64,000 nt of DNA from Mycobacterium sp. M26. Its GTDB lineage: Bacteria > Actinomycetota > Actinomycetes > Mycobacteriales > Mycobacteriaceae. Numbering within the stretch: the stretch's first letter is position 1; each line of letters opens with the position of its first letter. The translations under genes were made by a program, and so were the position numbers. Shown here in pieces: positions 1 through 8,591 of this stretch. Location: positions 310,001 to 374,000 of the forward strand of contig NZ_LN929908.1 of assembly GCF_001494595.1 (NCBI RefSeq). The letters run 5' to 3'. The notes beneath the pieces are model-generated. The model worked only from the letters and a program-made list of their open reading frames with translations. It had not been told where the DNA came from and ran no database searches.

Positions 1-310
1 GAACGACGGTGACCGTGCCGTCCGCCTCAACCACGAGTTCCACCGCGCGATCAACGTGGCCGCCGACTCGCCCAAGCTCGCCCAGCTGATGTCCCAGATC
101 ACCCGCTACGCACCGGAATCGGTGTTCCCGACGATCGAGGGCTGGCCGGACCGTTCGGTGGCCGACCACGAGCGGATCGTTACGGCGCTGAGCCGCCACG
201 ACGAGGAGGCGGCGCGGGCGGCGATGTCGGACCACCTGGCCGCGGGGGCCGAGCCGCTCATTGAGCATCTGGTGAAGAAGGGCGTCGCCCAGCGCGCGCA
301 GCAGCCCTGA
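1..310 (+). CDS. GntR-family transcriptional regulator, C-terminal FCD domain (5' end outside window)
   Basis: The frame is open from base 2 and has no start in the window, so the winged-helix DNA-binding part lies upstream. The readable ~102 residues are the end of an FCD (FadR C-terminal) ligand/metal-binding domain. They show the NxEFHxAI motif followed by an AADSPKL helix, then DHERIVTAL and an MSDHL helix, whose histidines are the usual metal ligands of this fold. FCD regulators of the GntR family sense organic acids or acyl-CoAs. Its position at the edge of a CoA-catabolic island fits such a role, but ligand and targets cannot be read here. It is convergent with the next gene, three bases apart. 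Confidence 0.85.
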   Translation, partial: NDGDRAVRLNHEFHRAINVAADSPKLAQLMSQITRYAPESVFPTIEGWPDRSVADHERIVTALSRHDEEAARAAMSDHLAAGAEPLIEHLVKKGVAQRAQQP

Positions 311-313
311 GGT

Positions 314-940
314 TCACACCACCGAGAACCCGGACGGAAGTGTGCTGCGCCCGGTCAGCGCCGAGAGCACGGTTTCGCCATGGCCCCGCCGCACGGCGGT
401 CACCGCGGCCAAAGCCGCGGCGTGGCCGCACACCTCGGCGGGCAACGCCGCCGCCTGATCGGTCGCCCGGGCCAGGTCCAGGCTGTGCACCGCCAGCTCG
501 AAGATGCGGGTGGGCAGGTAGTCCGAGAGCGACATCCCGCCGGCGATGGTCGTGATCAGTGGATCACCCGCGACGTCGAGGGCAGCGACCGCGGCGTCCC
601 GGAATCCTCGCAGCGCGGCCAGCGGAGTGTCGCCGAGGGCGTGCGCCGCCTGCTCGGCCCGCGCGTCGATGGCCGCGGAATCGGTCTGCTGCAGGGCGAT
701 GACGTAGTAGTCGGCGGTGGACGGGACATCCTTGGTTGCCGCGGGTTTGGCCAGGTAGTCGGTGACGGTGGTGAACGAGCGGCCGATATGCCCGACGAGC
801 ATGCGCACGGTCCACGACCCGAGCGCGGGTGCCGGCCACTGGTCTGCCGCCACCCCGGCCACCAGCGACAGCGCATGATCACCGGCGAGCCGATAGACAT
901 CGATCAGCTCGGCCATCCCCGGCGCGGTGTTCGTCGTCAT
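314..940 (-). CDS. Maleylpyruvate isomerase-family mycothiol-dependent protein (DinB-like)
   Basis: A 208-residue protein of the DinB/MDMPI fold. The metal-ligand pattern of mycothiol-dependent maleylpyruvate isomerase is visible: a His in GHIG at about residue 51, then E148-x3-H152 in the helix FELAVHSLD. Family members bind a divalent metal and use mycothiol as cofactor in isomerisation or thiol-transfer reactions. The exact reaction is not predictable because the superfamily is broad. The ATG at 940 is followed by a good N-terminal helix. It is a single gene downstream of the acyl-CoA synthetase operon, separated from it by a hairpin at 979-998. Confidence 0.8.
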   Translation of the reverse strand: MTTNTAPGMAELIDVYRLAGDHALSLVAGVAADQWPAPALGSWTVRMLVGHIGRSFTTVTDYLAKPAATKDVPSTADYYVIALQQTDSAAIDARAEQAAHALGDTPLAALRGFRDAAVAALDVAGDPLITTIAGGMSLSDYLPTRIFELAVHSLDLARATDQAAALPAEVCGHAAALAAVTAVRRGHGETVLSALTGRSTLPSGFSVV

Positions 941-978
941 GGTCTCGATTTCAGCGGATCAGATCGCGGCGGTAAAGG

Positions 979-998
979 GCCAGTCGGCGCCGACTGGC
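979..998 (-). terminator. Perfect 20-bp palindrome after the acyl-CoA synthetase/crotonase operon
   Basis: The sequence GCCAGTCGGC is followed directly by its reverse complement. It begins at the stop codon of the acyl-CoA synthetase at 998-2494 and lies downstream of it in the minus direction. In RNA it would form a GC-rich stem with a small loop and no U-tract, which is common for mycobacterial terminators. It probably ends the minus-strand operon that begins at 7825. Confidence 0.5.
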
Positions 999-2494
999 TA
1001 CTCGACGTGGCCGGCGTCGGTGAGCATCTCGCGCAGCCGCCGCACATCGAGCTTGCCGGTGCTTCCTCGCGGCACTTCGTCGTCGGAGGCCAGCCGCACC
1101 CAGATCGTGGGAACCTTGAATGCGCTCAGTTGGGTCCGAGCCGCTGCCCGCAGGTCCTCGATGCTCAGGCCGGACACCAACGCGGCGCCGACCCGGCCCT
1201 CGACGTCGGTGACGTAGGCCGCGCGTACCCCGTCGATGGCGCGCAATCCCGCTTCGACCTCGCTCGGATACACGGTGGCCCCGCTGACCTTGAACATGTT
1301 GTCGGACCGGCCGTGATAGAAGAGGAATCCGTCGGCGTCGAGGCGGCCCAGGTCGCCGGTGGAGAAGAAGCCGTCGGGGGTGAAGACCTCCTCGCGGCTG
1401 CGCCGGCAGATACCGCGCAGGATCTGGCGCCCGCGGATCTGGATCGTCCCGACGCTGCCGGTGGGCAGCAGGTCGCCGGTCTCGGTGTCGACGATCCGAA
1501 TCTCGACACCGGGCAACGGCTTTCCGCAGGATCCCCAGGCCGAGCGCGGCATATCGGTATCCATCTGGTAGCCGCAGTACGGTCCGAACGACTCGGTCAT
1601 GCCCAGCAGATTGGCCCGCGCACCCGGCGGCGGTCGCCGCTCCGGTGGCAGCAGCGCCTCCAGGCTGCCCGGCTGCAGCGCCGACAGATCGGCGCCGAGT
1701 TCGACCGCGTGGCGGGCGAGTGCCTCGGCCTGGGCGGGCCAGCCGCGAAACGACGTAACCCGTTCGCGCGCCATCAATTCCAATGTGCTCTGCGGAGTGG
1801 CGATCGCCTCGGTGACCAGGGTTGCGCCCGCGACGAGAACCGACAGCAGACCGGTGCCGAAGCCCCCGACCCAGAAGAACGGCATGGGCACGTACAGCCG
1901 GGTGTCGTGGTCGATCCGGCGCACCGACAGCCCGGCGCGCACGGCTGCGATGGCATTGCCGTGCGAATGGATCACCCCTTTGGGAGGCCCGCTGCTGCCC
2001 GAAGTGAACATCACCACCAGCGGATCGGCCGGAACCACCGTGGCCGCCGCCGTCGCCACGTCCACATCGGCTGCACCACTGGGCAATGCGTCGGCTGGCC
2101 AGATCGTCTGCAATGCTGGCAGGCTGTCGATGTGCCCGGCGATCTCGTCGAGGTAGCGATGACCACGGAACTCCTCGACGGAGATCAGGTACCGCACCGA
2201 AGCCACCCGTAACTGGGCGGCCAGCTCGGGACCGGCCAGCAGGGTGCTCAGCGGCACCAGCACCGCGCCGATACGGTTGATGGCCAACGCGATCTGAGCC
2301 CAGCGCACCCCGTTGGACATGATCAGCCCGATCCGGCTGCCCTTCGTCACACCGGCTGAGATCAGCCCGGCCGCCACGTCGCGCGTCGCGGTGTCCAGCT
2401 CGGCATAACTGATCTGCGACGTGCTGTCGATCAGGAACGGCTGCCGGCCCAGCCCGGCCCGCTCGCGGATCAGCGAGTCGATGGTCTCAGACAT
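998..2494 (-). CDS. Acyl-CoA synthetase (AMP-forming), ANL superfamily
   Basis: A 498-residue adenylate-forming enzyme that activates a carboxylic acid to its CoA thioester. The phosphate-binding loop TSGSSGPPKG is at about residues 164-173, the A5 motif is GMTES, the hinge/A7 region reads STGDLGRLDADGF, and the C-terminal catalytic lysine is in GSTGKLDVRR at about 481. It is the last gene of a tightly coupled minus-strand operon and overlaps the stop of the upstream synthetase by 8 bp. Its C-terminus (GKxDVRRL) closely resembles that of the neighbour at 2487-4004, so the two look like diverged tandem duplicates. The substrate is unknown; the context suggests an alicyclic or branched acid. 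Confidence 0.9.
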   Translation of the reverse strand: MSETIDSLIRERAGLGRQPFLIDSTSQISYAELDTATRDVAAGLISAGVTKGSRIGLIMSNGVRWAQIALAINRIGAVLVPLSTLLAGPELAAQLRVASVRYLISVEEFRGHRYLDEIAGHIDSLPALQTIWPADALPSGAADVDVATAAATVVPADPLVVMFTSGSSGPPKGVIHSHGNAIAAVRAGLSVRRIDHDTRLYVPMPFFWVGGFGTGLLSVLVAGATLVTEAIATPQSTLELMARERVTSFRGWPAQAEALARHAVELGADLSALQPGSLEALLPPERRPPPGARANLLGMTESFGPYCGYQMDTDMPRSAWGSCGKPLPGVEIRIVDTETGDLLPTGSVGTIQIRGRQILRGICRRSREEVFTPDGFFSTGDLGRLDADGFLFYHGRSDNMFKVSGATVYPSEVEAGLRAIDGVRAAYVTDVEGRVGAALVSGLSIEDLRAAARTQLSAFKVPTIWVRLASDDEVPRGSTGKLDVRRLREMLTDAGHVE

Positions 2495-4004
2495 CGAACA
2501 ACTCCGGCAGCCGGCGCACGTCGACCTTGCCGCTGGACATCAGTGGCACCGCGGACGGTGGGACCCAGACGATGCGGCGGGGAAGCTTGTAGGCCGACAG
2601 CTCTGAGCGAAGGCGCTGCCGTAGCGACTCGCAGTCGCCCGCCACGCCGTCGGGAACCACGATGACGGCTGCCACCGCCTGGCCTCGCTCGGCATCGGGC
2701 AGGCCCACCACGTGGGCGGTGAGCCCGCCGGTCACGGTCGCGATCGCCCGCTCGACCTCGGCGGGGGAGACGTTGGCACCAGCGGTCTTGATCATCGAAC
2801 CGAGGCGCCCGAGGTAGTAGTAGAAGCCGTCGTGGTCCGTACGGACCAGGTCGCCGGTGGCAAACCAGCCGTCGGCAGTGAAGCAGTCCTCGCGGCTGCG
2901 TTTGTAGTAGTGCTGCATCAGATACTCTCCGCGCAGCAATAATTCGCCGACCTCGCCGGCGGCGACGTCCTGGCCGGTCTCCGGGTTCACGATGCGTGTC
3001 GCAAAGCCCGGCGCCGGATGTCCGAACGATCCGCGCCGGTGCTCCGGCTGGTCGGTGTCATCCTCGCTGAGCAGCACGACGCTGCCGGCTTCGGTCATGC
3101 CCAGCATGTTGTGCCGCAACTCCGGGTCGGCCGGCCGGGCGCCGGGGGCCATGATCGGGTAGAGGTTACCGCGGCGCAGCGACGACAGATCGCGCCGGGC
3201 GAAGCTCTCGTGACGGGCCAGATGTGCCACCCCGGCGGCGAATCCATTGGTGAGTGTGGGGCGTACGGCCTCCAGCAGGTCGAGGGTGACCGCTGGGTCG
3301 GTCGCGTTCGAGCACACCAGGGTCGATCCGGCGACCAAGGTGGCCAGCAGTGCGAAGGCGAACCCGCCGATCCAGAAGAACGGCGAGGTGCAGAACAACC
3401 TGTCCTCGGCGTGCAGTCCACGAATCTCGTTGAGGTGGTGTTGCTGTGACAGCAGCGCGGCATGGGTGTGGACCGCACCCTTCGGGGTTCCGGTCGACCC
3501 CGAGGTGTAGATGATGGCCAGCGGGTCCGCGCCGTCGACATCATCGGCCAGTGCGCGGACCATCGCCGGGTTTGCGCAGGCGTCGGTACGCCCGTCGAAC
3601 ACGATGTGCCGCAGCCACGGTGCGGTGAGGCCGGCCAGCCGCGTGGTGTAGTCGTTTCCGCGGAACGACGATGTGGCAAGAAGGATCTCGGTGTCGCTGT
3701 GCAGGAGTTGGCTCTGCAGTTCCGGTGCCGTCGCGAAGGTCGAGCACGGGATCACCACCGCGCCGATCCGGGCGGCGGCCAGCATGGCGACCACAAAGTC
3801 CGCGCCGTTGGGATACAGCACGCCGACGTGGGTTCCTTGGCCTGCGCCGAGCCCGACCAGTGCGACTGCCAGGTCGGCGGACCGCCGGTCGGCTTCCCCG
3901 TACGTGCGCACGGCGCCGTCACAGATCAGCAGCGGCTGCTCGGGCCGCTGCGACGCCTGTCGCTCCAGCAGCCGCCCCACCGTCAGTCGACGGTCAGTGG
4001 GCAT
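2487..4004 (-). CDS. Acyl-CoA synthetase (AMP-forming)
   Basis: About 505 residues from the ATG at 4004. A longer reading upstream is possible but would run deep into the neighbouring gene. Motifs are YTSGSTGTPKG at about 166-176, GMTEAGS, the hinge FATGDLVRTDHDGF, and a C-terminal SSGKVDVRRL with the catalytic lysine. It is a CoA ligase for an unidentified carboxylate. The start overlaps the stop of the upstream synthetase by 11 bp, implying translational coupling. The domain layout and C-terminal motif resemble those of the next gene at 998-2494. Confidence 0.9.
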   Translation of the reverse strand: MPTDRRLTVGRLLERQASQRPEQPLLICDGAVRTYGEADRRSADLAVALVGLGAGQGTHVGVLYPNGADFVVAMLAAARIGAVVIPCSTFATAPELQSQLLHSDTEILLATSSFRGNDYTTRLAGLTAPWLRHIVFDGRTDACANPAMVRALADDVDGADPLAIIYTSGSTGTPKGAVHTHAALLSQQHHLNEIRGLHAEDRLFCTSPFFWIGGFAFALLATLVAGSTLVCSNATDPAVTLDLLEAVRPTLTNGFAAGVAHLARHESFARRDLSSLRRGNLYPIMAPGARPADPELRHNMLGMTEAGSVVLLSEDDTDQPEHRRGSFGHPAPGFATRIVNPETGQDVAAGEVGELLLRGEYLMQHYYKRSREDCFTADGWFATGDLVRTDHDGFYYYLGRLGSMIKTAGANVSPAEVERAIATVTGGLTAHVVGLPDAERGQAVAAVIVVPDGVAGDCESLRQRLRSELSAYKLPRRIVWVPPSAVPLMSSGKVDVRRLPELFDV

Positions 4005-5400
4005 GGCGTGCCGCCGGATCGTCGAAGTGGGCACGGACGGCGGACAGGTCGGCCTTGCCCGACGGGGTTCGCGGGATCGCGTCGACAACCATGATCTGCG
4101 AGGGAATCTCATAGGGCGCCAGCCGGGTTCGCAGGAACTCGCGCAGCTCCGCTTCGCTGACACTGGCGTGCGCCAGTTCTACCAGCGCCACCGGAGTCTC
4201 GCCGATCCGCTCGTCGGCGCGGCCCACCACCGCGGCGCCCAGTACGCCGGGATGGCTCTCCAGGGCGGTTCTGACATCGTCGGGCAGCACCTTGAATCCG
4301 CCGCGGATGATGGCCTGGTCGGCCCGGCCGAGTATCCACACAAACCCGTCGGCGTCGATGCGGGCCAGATCGGTGGTGCGCATCCAGCCGGCGTCCGGAC
4401 CCAGCTGGCCGGGAATGACCTCGAGCAGCCCGGGCTCGTCGGGGCCGAGGACCGCGCCATCCTCGGTCACCACCCGAAGTCGGGCGCCCAGGGTCGCCCG
4501 GCCCACGCTGCCCCGCTTCCTCTGCCAGAACCGCTGGTGGTCGGCCAGCGTCCAGCCCGCGACACCACCGCCGAATTCCGTTGCCGCATAGGAGGTCAGA
4601 ACCGGGATGCCGAACTTCGCGGTGAAGGACTCGGCATCGTCGGCAGACAGTGGTGCGGTGCCCGAGGTGACGGCCCGGATTCCGGCGAGATCGTCGCGAC
4701 CGAGGTCGGAGTGCAGCACCATCCGCAGGGCGGCGGGCACCAGCGAGACCGTTTTCGGGCGGTGCCGCCGCACGGCGTCAGCCCACGCCGTCAGCTCGAA
4801 GCGGGGGAGCAGCGCGAACGGTCTGGCCTCGACGATGCACTGCAGAACCCGGTAGATCCCGCCGATGTGGACCAGGGGGGCGTTGACGATGGCGACGCCG
4901 CGACGGCTCGTCGTCGGGGCAGGCAGGTCGGCAGACGCCGATCCCAGCACCGAGATCGCCAGCATGTCGTAGGTGATGTCGACCCGTTTCGGTTCACCGG
5001 TGGTGCCACTGGTCAGCATCCGCACCGCCACCCCCGACGCCGCACCGTCGTGGGCCGTGCCGGTGCGGGTGGCCGGCGATGTCTCGAGATCGGCTGCGGG
5101 GTCGAGGATCGTGTCGAGGTCCAGACCCGCGATGTCGGACGTGATCCGGTCCTCGCCGCGCGACGGGTTGATCACCACGACGCAGCCACCCGCCAGCAAC
5201 ACTCCCAGGGTCGCGGCGACGTGACCCGGTGTGTTGCGCAGCAGTATCCCGGCCCGGGTTCCGACGCCGATGGTCGAGGCGACGCGTCTCGTGGCCACCG
5301 CCAGCTCGCCCCAGCTCGACCATCGGCCGTCGTACTCGATCGCCGGTGCGCCGGGATCCAGATCGAGCACCGCCGCGATCCGCTGCGACAGCGGATGCAC
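3994..5400 (-). CDS. Acyl-CoA synthetase (AMP-forming), shorter type
   Basis: About 468 residues from a GTG at 5400, one base of which overlaps the TAG stop of the upstream crotonase (TAGTG). The P-loop LTSGTTGEPKR is at about 129-138, an atypical A5 reads YAATEFGGG, and the C-terminus PRTPSGKADL carries the acyl-transfer lysine. It belongs to a different subgroup from the two synthetases downstream. It is closer to the protein at 45327-46814, sharing IEYDGRW/IEFDGRW near the N-terminus and the ATEF motif. It likely activates a pathway intermediate rather than a common fatty acid; the substrate is unknown. Confidence 0.88.
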   Translation of the reverse strand: MHPLSQRIAAVLDLDPGAPAIEYDGRWSSWGELAVATRRVASTIGVGTRAGILLRNTPGHVAATLGVLLAGGCVVVINPSRGEDRITSDIAGLDLDTILDPAADLETSPATRTGTAHDGAASGVAVRMLTSGTTGEPKRVDITYDMLAISVLGSASADLPAPTTSRRGVAIVNAPLVHIGGIYRVLQCIVEARPFALLPRFELTAWADAVRRHRPKTVSLVPAALRMVLHSDLGRDDLAGIRAVTSGTAPLSADDAESFTAKFGIPVLTSYAATEFGGGVAGWTLADHQRFWQRKRGSVGRATLGARLRVVTEDGAVLGPDEPGLLEVIPGQLGPDAGWMRTTDLARIDADGFVWILGRADQAIIRGGFKVLPDDVRTALESHPGVLGAAVVGRADERIGETPVALVELAHASVSEAELREFLRTRLAPYEIPSQIMVVDAIPRTPSGKADLSAVRAHFDDPAARHAH

Positions 5401-6188
5401 TAGCGCAACCTCGGTGGGGTCCGCGGCGCCTCCTCCTGGGCGGCAAGCTCGGCCTGGCCCAACGGGTTTCCCAGCCGGGTGTAGATGAGATTCTGTTCCA
5501 TGGCAGCCCGGTAGGGCTTGTCCAGCGACTCCCAGATGGCCTTCACGGTGCCCTGGGTGGCCGACGGTGGTTGGGCGGCGATGGTCGCGGCGATCTCGTG
5601 TGCCCGTGACCACAGGTCGACAGGCGCGACCACCTCCGACACCAGTCCGATGCGCAGGGCCGTGTCTGCGGTCACCCGTTCGTCGTTGCCCATCAAAGCC
5701 ATCCGCAGCGTTTCGCCGAGGCCGATCCGGCGCATCAGCCCGATCGGCTCCAGTGCTGAGACCAGACCCGCACTGACATGGGAGTCGAAGAACGTGGCGT
5801 CCTGCGAGCAGATCACCACGTCGGACTCGTTGACGAAGTAGAAGGCGCCCGCGGTGCACATGCCGTGTACCGCGCACACCACCGGCTTCCACATCTTCTG
5901 CCACTTCGGGCTGAGCAGTTCGCCCGGATCCTCGTGATTCCACACATTGTGCGGCTGGCCGTAGGGCGAGGTGATGTCCAAGCCGGCGCAGAATGCCCGG
6001 TCGCCGGCGGCGCGCAGCACCACCGCATGGATTGCGCTGTCGTTCTTGACGATCCGCCAGGCGGCGGCCATCTCTTCGCACATCGTGCGGTTGAACGCAT
6101 TCAGCTTGTCCGGCCGGTTCAGGGTGATCGTCGCGACATGGTCACTGCGGTCGAAGTCCAGCAGGATGGTGTCGAAGGCCGCGGTCAT
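5400..6188 (-). CDS. Crotonase-fold protein (enoyl-CoA hydratase/isomerase family)
   Basis: 262 residues from the ATG at 6188, which overlaps the upstream stop in an ATGA. The crotonase core is recognisable: TITLNRPDKLNAF, then AFCAGLDI forming the first oxyanion-hole strand. However, the region that normally reads GGGCELA is AGAFYFV, and the QPE...GxIPGxGG stretch is FFDSHVSAGLVSALEPIG, so both glutamates of a classical hydratase appear absent. The reaction may therefore be isomerisation, hydrolysis or C-C cleavage of a CoA ester. The adjacent upstream paralogue has the related motif FFDPHVSIGLV. Confidence 0.85.
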   Translation of the reverse strand: MTAAFDTILLDFDRSDHVATITLNRPDKLNAFNRTMCEEMAAAWRIVKNDSAIHAVVLRAAGDRAFCAGLDITSPYGQPHNVWNHEDPGELLSPKWQKMWKPVVCAVHGMCTAGAFYFVNESDVVICSQDATFFDSHVSAGLVSALEPIGLMRRIGLGETLRMALMGNDERVTADTALRIGLVSEVVAPVDLWSRAHEIAATIAAQPPSATQGTVKAIWESLDKPYRAAMEQNLIYTRLGNPLGQAELAAQEEAPRTPPRLR

Positions 6189-6997
6189 CGGCACTGCCAG
6201 TTCGGTGTGCGCTTCTCGACGAACGCTCTGGGTCCTTCCAGCGAGTCCGCGGTGTGCAGATTGCGTTCGCGGAACGCCTCGGCCAGCATCTCGGCCTCGT
6301 GCAGCGGAATGTCGCGGCCCTTGATGACGGCGAGCCGGGTGCCCCGAACGGCCAGCGGCGCATTGCGGTTGACGGTATCGGCGATCTCGTGGGCCCGTTT
6401 CAGAAGCCGGTCGTGCTCGACGATCTCGGTGATCAGGCCGAGTTCGTAGGCGCGGTTGGCATCCATCCGCTCGTGCTTGCCCATGATCGCCATCCGCAGC
6501 GCCACGGACCGGGGCAGCACCCGGGACAGCCGCACCATCTCGCGCCCGGCGACCAGCCCGATCGACACATGCGGATCGAAGAAGGTGGCCTGCTCCGAGG
6601 CGATCACGATATCGCCGGTGGTCACCCAATCCAGCCCTGCGCCACAGCAGATTCCGTTGATCGCGACGATCACCGGTTTGGCCATCCGCCGGAAGGGCGG
6701 GGTGCCTTCCTGGGGAGCCTCCCACTGGTCATAGCTGGACAGGTACGGCCGCTCGTCGATCACCCGGCCGTCCTCGGGAATCTCCTTGACGTCGGCGCCG
6801 GTGCAGAACGCCCGGCCGGTCGCCGTGACGATCAGCAGCCAAACGTCGTCGTCGCTCTCGGCGGCGTCATAGGCGTCCCGCAGTTCGGTGATCATGAACG
6901 GGCTCAGCGCGTTGAGCGCCTCCGGACGGTTCAGCGTGATCGTGGCTGTGTGGTTGTCGACCTCATAGGTGATCGTCGTGTACTGACCTGCCGGCAT
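6185..6997 (-). CDS. Crotonase-fold protein (enoyl-CoA hydratase/isomerase family)
   Basis: 270 residues with an ATG at 6997 and a GAAGGGAC ribosome-binding sequence. Core motifs are TITLNRPEALNAL and AFCTGADVKEIP. The second oxyanion-hole segment GICCGAGLDW and the FFDPHVSIGLVAGREMVRL stretch lack the two canonical catalytic glutamates, and an Asp sits near the first position. It ends in EKRTPNW, typical of family C-termini. It is similar to the crotonase immediately downstream (tandem duplication inferred) and lies 15 bp after the gene at 7013-7825 in the same operon. Confidence 0.87.
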   Translation of the reverse strand: MPAGQYTTITYEVDNHTATITLNRPEALNALSPFMITELRDAYDAAESDDDVWLLIVTATGRAFCTGADVKEIPEDGRVIDERPYLSSYDQWEAPQEGTPPFRRMAKPVIVAINGICCGAGLDWVTTGDIVIASEQATFFDPHVSIGLVAGREMVRLSRVLPRSVALRMAIMGKHERMDANRAYELGLITEIVEHDRLLKRAHEIADTVNRNAPLAVRGTRLAVIKGRDIPLHEAEMLAEAFRERNLHTADSLEGPRAFVEKRTPNWQCR

Positions 6998-7012
6998 CTA
7001 GTCGTCCCTTCG

Positions 7013-7825
7013 TCATCGCCCGGTGAAGTCTGGTTGGCGCTTCTGGCGAAAAGCTGCCAGACCCTCCTTGAAATCGGCTGTTCGACAGGCGAGTTCGAGG
7101 TTGAACAGTTCCTGGTTCATCGCCTCGCCCAAGGTGGCGTGCTGACTGTGGTTGATCGCCTGTTTGGCCAGTCCGATCGCCACCGTCGGACCCGCCGCCA
7201 ACCGGTCGAGAAGGTCGCGCACCGTGGCGTCGAGGTGCGTCTGCTCGGCACTGCGGTGGATCAGGCCCCAGGCGGCTGCGGTGGCGCCGTCGACCTGCTC
7301 GCCGAGCAGCAGCATCTCCTTCGCCCGCGCCATCCCGACCAGACGTGGCAGCAGCCAGGTCGACCCCGAGTCGGGGGAGAACCCGCGCGCCACGAACGGC
7401 TCCCAGAACACCGCATCGGAGGCCGCCACGGTGAAGTCTGCGGCGAGTGCGAGATTGCAGCCCAGCCCGGCGGCCCAGCCGCGCACTGTGCAGACCACCG
7501 GCAGGTGCAGGGTGTGCACCAGCTCGATCACCCGGTGGGCGCCGTGCGGAACACCCCGCACCAGATGTCCGGTACGTGGACGTTGCCCGGCCCCCGCCGA
7601 GCCCACCCAATCGACCCCTGAGCAGAAGTCCGTACCGGTGCCGCGCAGATGCACCACGCGCAGATCCTCGTCGCGCGCTGCCGCGCTCAGCAGCTCGACG
7701 AGAGCATCGATCATGCTGTGGCTCAACGAGTTCCGCCGAGACGGCCGGTCGAGAGTGATGTGCAGGACAGCACCATCCCGCGACGAGGTCACGGTGCCGT
7801 CGGCCACCCGGGCCTCTTCGTCCAC
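7013..7825 (-). CDS. Crotonase-fold enoyl-CoA hydratase/isomerase, isomerase-like active site
   Basis: Up to 270 residues from a GTG at 7825; a second GTG at 7807 is an equally plausible start. HITLDRPSRRNSLS and DFCSGVDW mark the crotonase core. At the catalytic region it reads GFSPDSGSTWLLPRLVG. The Asp in PDSG replaces the Gly-rich loop and is the acid/base residue in PaaG-type and related CoA isomerases. This suggests double-bond isomerisation rather than hydration. It is the first gene of the minus-strand operon 7825-998, directly downstream of the divergent promoter carrying a shared palindrome at 7855. Confidence 0.88.
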   Translation of the reverse strand: MDEEARVADGTVTSSRDGAVLHITLDRPSRRNSLSHSMIDALVELLSAAARDEDLRVVHLRGTGTDFCSGVDWVGSAGAGQRPRTGHLVRGVPHGAHRVIELVHTLHLPVVCTVRGWAAGLGCNLALAADFTVAASDAVFWEPFVARGFSPDSGSTWLLPRLVGMARAKEMLLLGEQVDGATAAAWGLIHRSAEQTHLDATVRDLLDRLAAGPTVAIGLAKQAINHSQHATLGEAMNQELFNLELACRTADFKEGLAAFRQKRQPDFTGR

Positions 7826-7854
7826 CGCGGACCCTGCCCTCTCAGACGCGCGTT

Positions 7855-7871
7855 ACTGATAGCCATACAGT
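7855..7871. promoter_or_regulatory. Candidate TetR operator A (variant of the island's shared palindrome)
   Basis: ACTGATA-GCC-ATACAGT lies in the 94-bp divergent region between the crotonase at 7825 and the thioesterase at 7920. It matches the shared pattern ACTGTAA-N3-TTACAGT at 11 of 14 arm positions. A single operator here could control both the minus operon 998-7825 and the plus operon 7920-10713. The binding protein is inferred to be the TetR at 10721-11401. Confidence 0.55.
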
Positions 7872-7919
7872 AGTGCTATCGTCTAGAGGTTGGCAAGGAT
7901 CTGGCCGGTGAGGGGTCGC

Positions 7920-8570
7920 ATGGCGGAGCGCGCAGACCGGCGTTTCGGTGAACTGCCACTGCCGCAAACGGTTGCCGCTGCCGCGGCCATCCGCCGCCTG
8001 ATCGGCATGCTGCTGTCGCTGGAACACCCGCATCCCACCGTCGATGCCATGTTGGAGCAGATCGGCCGGTGGGAATCCGACCTGGCCCCGGCCCTGCCGA
8101 CGGACCCGCAGCCCAGGATGACGGGAGATAGCGACGACAACCGCCTCTACCTCCAACATGCCTTCGCCGTCGGCGAGTTCAATCCCGTCTTCCCAATCTA
8201 CCGGTTCGACGACATCGGCCCGGACGCCGCCCGCGGCGCAGTGAGCTTCCCGCTGGTCTACGAGGGACCGCCCGGTCTGGTGCACGGCGGAGTCCTCAGC
8301 GCGTTCTTCGACTGCGTGATCCAGCATCACAGCTGCGCGGTCGGGATCGCGGGCAAGACCAGGGAATTGGCGATCACCTACCGAAGACCCACACCACTGG
8401 ACACCGAGCTTGCCTTCGACATCGAGAGAATCCACGACGAGCGCGGTATCACCGCGACAGCACGGCTCACCCGGGACGGCGAGGTGCTGTGCACCGCGGT
8501 GGCCGATACCGTCGCCCTTCCTCCGGAACGATTGGCCGCCAGCCGATTCGGCCACCGGCGGCCCGGATAG
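7920..8570 (+). CDS. PaaI-type acyl-CoA thioesterase (hotdog fold)
   Basis: 216 residues from the ATG at 7920, preceded by AGGGG; in-frame upstream GTG/TTG codons are less likely. The hotdog signature is GPPGLVHGGVLSAFFD at about 119-134, where the HGG loop binds CoA and the helix carries the acidic residue. It is followed by ITYRRPTPLDTEL, the typical beta-strand of PaaI/4HBT thioesterases. An N-terminal extension of about 80 residues precedes the domain. It probably releases CoA from dead-end intermediates of the pathway. It is the first gene of an operon with the crotonase at 8592 and the thiolase at 9538. Confidence 0.85.
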   Translation: MAERADRRFGELPLPQTVAAAAAIRRLIGMLLSLEHPHPTVDAMLEQIGRWESDLAPALPTDPQPRMTGDSDDNRLYLQHAFAVGEFNPVFPIYRFDDIGPDAARGAVSFPLVYEGPPGLVHGGVLSAFFDCVIQHHSCAVGIAGKTRELAITYRRPTPLDTELAFDIERIHDERGITATARLTRDGEVLCTAVADTVALPPERLAASRFGHRRPG

Positions 8571-8591
8571 ACGACAGCTGAGGAGCTGACC

